A stretch of DNA of 30,725 bases. It comes from a bacterium (GTDB lineage Bacteria > UBP18 > UBA7526). Shown one piece after another: positions 29,165 through 30,725 of this stretch. Under the pieces are notes generated by a model. It was not told the origin of the DNA. It saw only the letters and a program-made list of their open reading frames with translations, and searched no databases. The DNA lies in assembly GCA_030616365.1 (NCBI GenBank), contig JAUWXM010000004.1, positions 1 through 30,725 of the forward strand. The letters are read 5' to 3'. The position numbers were made by a program, and so were the translations under genes. Positions within the stretch are counted from its first letter, which is position 1. Every line of letters starts with the position of its first letter.

Positions 29165-30363
29165 TTGTTCAGAAATATGGAGGATCCTCAGTTGCAGATG
29201 CCAAGAAGATTAAGAATGTAGCCCGGAGGATCCTCAAGACAAAGAAGAGAGAGAATAGGGTGGTGGTGGTTGTCTCCGCCCCGGGCGGTACCACAGATCG
29301 ACTCCTTTCTTCAGCCTATGAAATAACTGCCCATCCTTCGGAGAGGGAAGTGGATATGCTCCTGGCTACAGGAGAGCAGATTTCTATCTCTCTCTTAACT
29401 ATGGCCCTGCATTCTTTAGGCTGTCCAGCCATCTCCTTCACCGGTCCCCAGGTCAGGATCCTCACCGATATGGCACATACCAAAGCAAGGATCCTCTCCA
29501 TAGATACTAAAAGAATAAAGGCTGAATTAAAGAAGGGAAAGGTAGTTATAGTAGCTGGCTTTCAGGGGATAAGTCAGGAGGAGGATATCACTACCTTAGG
29601 TCGGGGAGGAAGCGATACTACAGCCGTTGCCTTGGCTATCAGCTTGAAAGCCGCCTCCTGTGAGATATATACCGATGTTGAGGGAATCTATACCGCGGAT
29701 CCTAGGATAGTTTCTTTTGCTAAGAGACTAAAGAAGATTTCCTATGATGAAATGCTAGAACTTTCGTCTCTGGGGGCCAAGGTAACGCAGCTCAGGAGTG
29801 TTGAACTGGCCAAGAGATATAATGTAAGATTACATGTGCGCTCTACTTTTTCTAATAAGGAGGGGACCATGATTACTGAGAAGGGTCTGGAGGCCCCGGG
29901 GGTCAGCGGGGTCACCTATGATAAGGATCAGGCGAAGATCACTATCCAGAGTGTTCCTGATAGGCCGGGGATCGCCTCTGCTATTTTCAATAAGATAGCA
30001 AAGGAAAACATCAATGTCGATATGATTATCCAATCCGCCAGTCTCAAGGGTCTAACAGATCTCTCCTTCACCATAGCCGGAACTGATCTGAAAAAGGCCC
30101 TTCCCGCTATCAAGGTAATAACAAAAAGAATAAAAGCCAAGGGAGTGACCTCAAGCAAAGGGGTAGCCAAGGTTTCCATTGTGGGAGTGGGCATGAGGTC
30201 TTATCCGGGAGTGGCTGCCAGGATGTTCTCCTGCTTAGCAAAAGAGAGAATAAATATCGAGATGATCTCAACTTCTGAGATAAAGATTTCTTGCGCTATA
30301 GATGAGAAGAATGTCCGGAAAGCAGTAAAATCATTACATAGAGAATTCGGTTTAGAAAAATAA
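29155..30363 (+). CDS. lysC: Aspartokinase with two C-terminal ACT domains
   Basis: 402 residues. The ATG at 29155 is used because the protein then opens with the family motif L-I-V-Q-K-Y-G-G-S-S-V-A; AAGGTG precedes it. The kinase domain (about 1-230) contains V-V-V-S-A-P-G-G, L-L-A-T-G-E-Q-I-S, G-R-G-G-S-D-T-T-A and Y-T-D-V-E-G-I-Y-T-A-D-P. ACT domains are at about 261-325 and 338-402, the first with S-V-P-D-R-P-G-I-A and the second with S-E-I-K-I-S-C-A. It makes aspartyl phosphate, the first step to lysine, threonine and methionine, and is expected to be feedback inhibited through the ACT domains. It overlaps thrB by 10 nt, the last gene of the coupled hom-thrC-thrB-lysC set. Confidence 0.96.
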   Translation: MPLIVQKYGGSSVADAKKIKNVARRILKTKKRENRVVVVVSAPGGTTDRLLSSAYEITAHPSEREVDMLLATGEQISISLLTMALHSLGCPAISFTGPQVRILTDMAHTKARILSIDTKRIKAELKKGKVVIVAGFQGISQEEDITTLGRGGSDTTAVALAISLKAASCEIYTDVEGIYTADPRIVSFAKRLKKISYDEMLELSSLGAKVTQLRSVELAKRYNVRLHVRSTFSNKEGTMITEKGLEAPGVSGVTYDKDQAKITIQSVPDRPGIASAIFNKIAKENINVDMIIQSASLKGLTDLSFTIAGTDLKKALPAIKVITKRIKAKGVTSSKGVAKVSIVGVGMRSYPGVAARMFSCLAKERINIEMISTSEIKISCAIDEKNVRKAVKSLHREFGLEK

Positions 30364-30408
30364 ATATGTTTTGTCTGTTGACTAAACAGAGCTGATGAGG
30401 TGATTACT

Positions 30409-30725
30409 ATGGTGAAAGTTAGAATCTACGATACCACATTGAGGGATGGCACTCAGGCAGAGGGGGTTTCCTTCTCCTTAGAGGATAAAGTGAAGATCGC
30501 TCAGAGGCTGGATGAACTTGGAATCCATTACATTGAGGGAGGCTGGCCGGGCTCCAATCCCAAGGACATAAAGTTCTTCCAGAGGATGAAGACGATAAAA
30601 CTGAAGAATGCCCAACTTACTGCTTTCGGCTCTACCAGAAGAGCGAAATATCCTGCTGAAGAAGATCCCAATATCAGAGCCCTCTTAGAGTCGGGGACTA
30701 AAGTGGTCTGCATCTTTGGCAAGTC
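30409..30725 (+). CDS. cimA: Citramalate synthase / 2-isopropylmalate synthase family protein (5' part only)
   Basis: The window ends after 105 codons. The ATG has GAGG 8 nt upstream. V-R-I-Y-D-T-T-L-R-D-G-T-Q-A-E-G-V is the start of an LeuA-family TIM barrel with the metal-binding D and R-D motif; G-T-Q-A-E-G and I-E-G-G-W-P-G-S-N-P-K-D (rather than G-E-Q-S or G-F-P) are typical of the CimA-type branch that condenses pyruvate and acetyl-CoA to citramalate for isoleucine. The neighbouring threonine genes fit branched-chain/aspartate-family metabolism. The C-terminal part is outside the window, so the substrate cannot be proven. Confidence 0.85.
   Translation, partial: MVKVRIYDTTLRDGTQAEGVSFSLEDKVKIAQRLDELGIHYIEGGWPGSNPKDIKFFQRMKTIKLKNAQLTAFGSTRRAKYPAEEDPNIRALLESGTKVVCIFGK

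Noticed and set aside
30364..30408. Terminator or attenuator between lysC and the citramalate synthase gene
   Set aside because: TCTGTT and AACAGA can pair around five bases, but the stem is only 6 bp, AT-rich and has no T run; with 45 nt there is no room for a leader peptide attenuator.

Overview
The window is a bacterial chromosome segment of moderate GC from a diderm (Gram-negative) organism: it encodes a secretin with AMIN domains, PilM/N/O/P homologues and a SPOR protein. The mixture of very large secreted Ig-like proteins, short tandem repeat arrays spread through intergenic and even coding DNA, and a TPR-containing secretin suggests an uncultivated candidate-phylum bacterium. That placement is inference; there is no rRNA, tRNA gene or other phylogenetic marker apart from housekeeping genes. 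All clearly real genes are on the + strand.

Left part (1-15161) is an accessory region. It opens with a 2668-residue secreted multi-domain protein, followed by a secreted 811-residue repeat protein, the remnant of a carboxypeptidase-regulatory-like domain gene, an HTH-nucleotidyltransferase/HEPN pair (toxin-antitoxin-like), a GxxExxY/PD-(D/E)XK-like gene flanked by 22-bp repeats, an ArsR-type regulator with a probable double operator, and a 398-residue secreted protein. Three coding sequences or remnants here end, or once ended, in a nearly identical C-terminal peptide with core W-R-E-L-Y, and a fourth orphan copy lies just after the HEPN gene. Between the genes recur a T-rich stretch, the 16-mer TAAGAATTTGGAAATA and, twice, an identical 64-bp palindrome-containing element that looks like a terminator. 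Heptamer, octamer, decamer and 22-mer arrays sit next to these junctions. The layout resembles a set of gene cassettes joined at shared repeats, without a visible integrase or transposase.

Middle part (15173-23136) is a pilM-pilN-pilO-pilP-pilQ operon (type IV pilus / type II secretion-like alignment complex and outer membrane secretin). The third WRELY-tailed protein ends 11 nt before pilM and is probably co-transcribed with it, which gives the tail a possible link to the envelope machine. After a repeat-filled 240-bp gap come a degenerate LytR-CpsA-Psr protein and an EAL-domain protein, both tightly coupled to argS.

Right part (23136-30725) is core metabolism: argS, a metallo-beta-lactamase-fold hydrolase, a SPOR protein, then hom, thrC, thrB, lysC and the start of a citramalate-synthase-type gene. 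These cover the aspartate-to-threonine pathway and probably entry to isoleucine. Most of these genes overlap or nearly touch, so they look translationally coupled. Two of them, thrC and thrB, carry in-frame short-repeat insertions of the same kinds that occur between genes.
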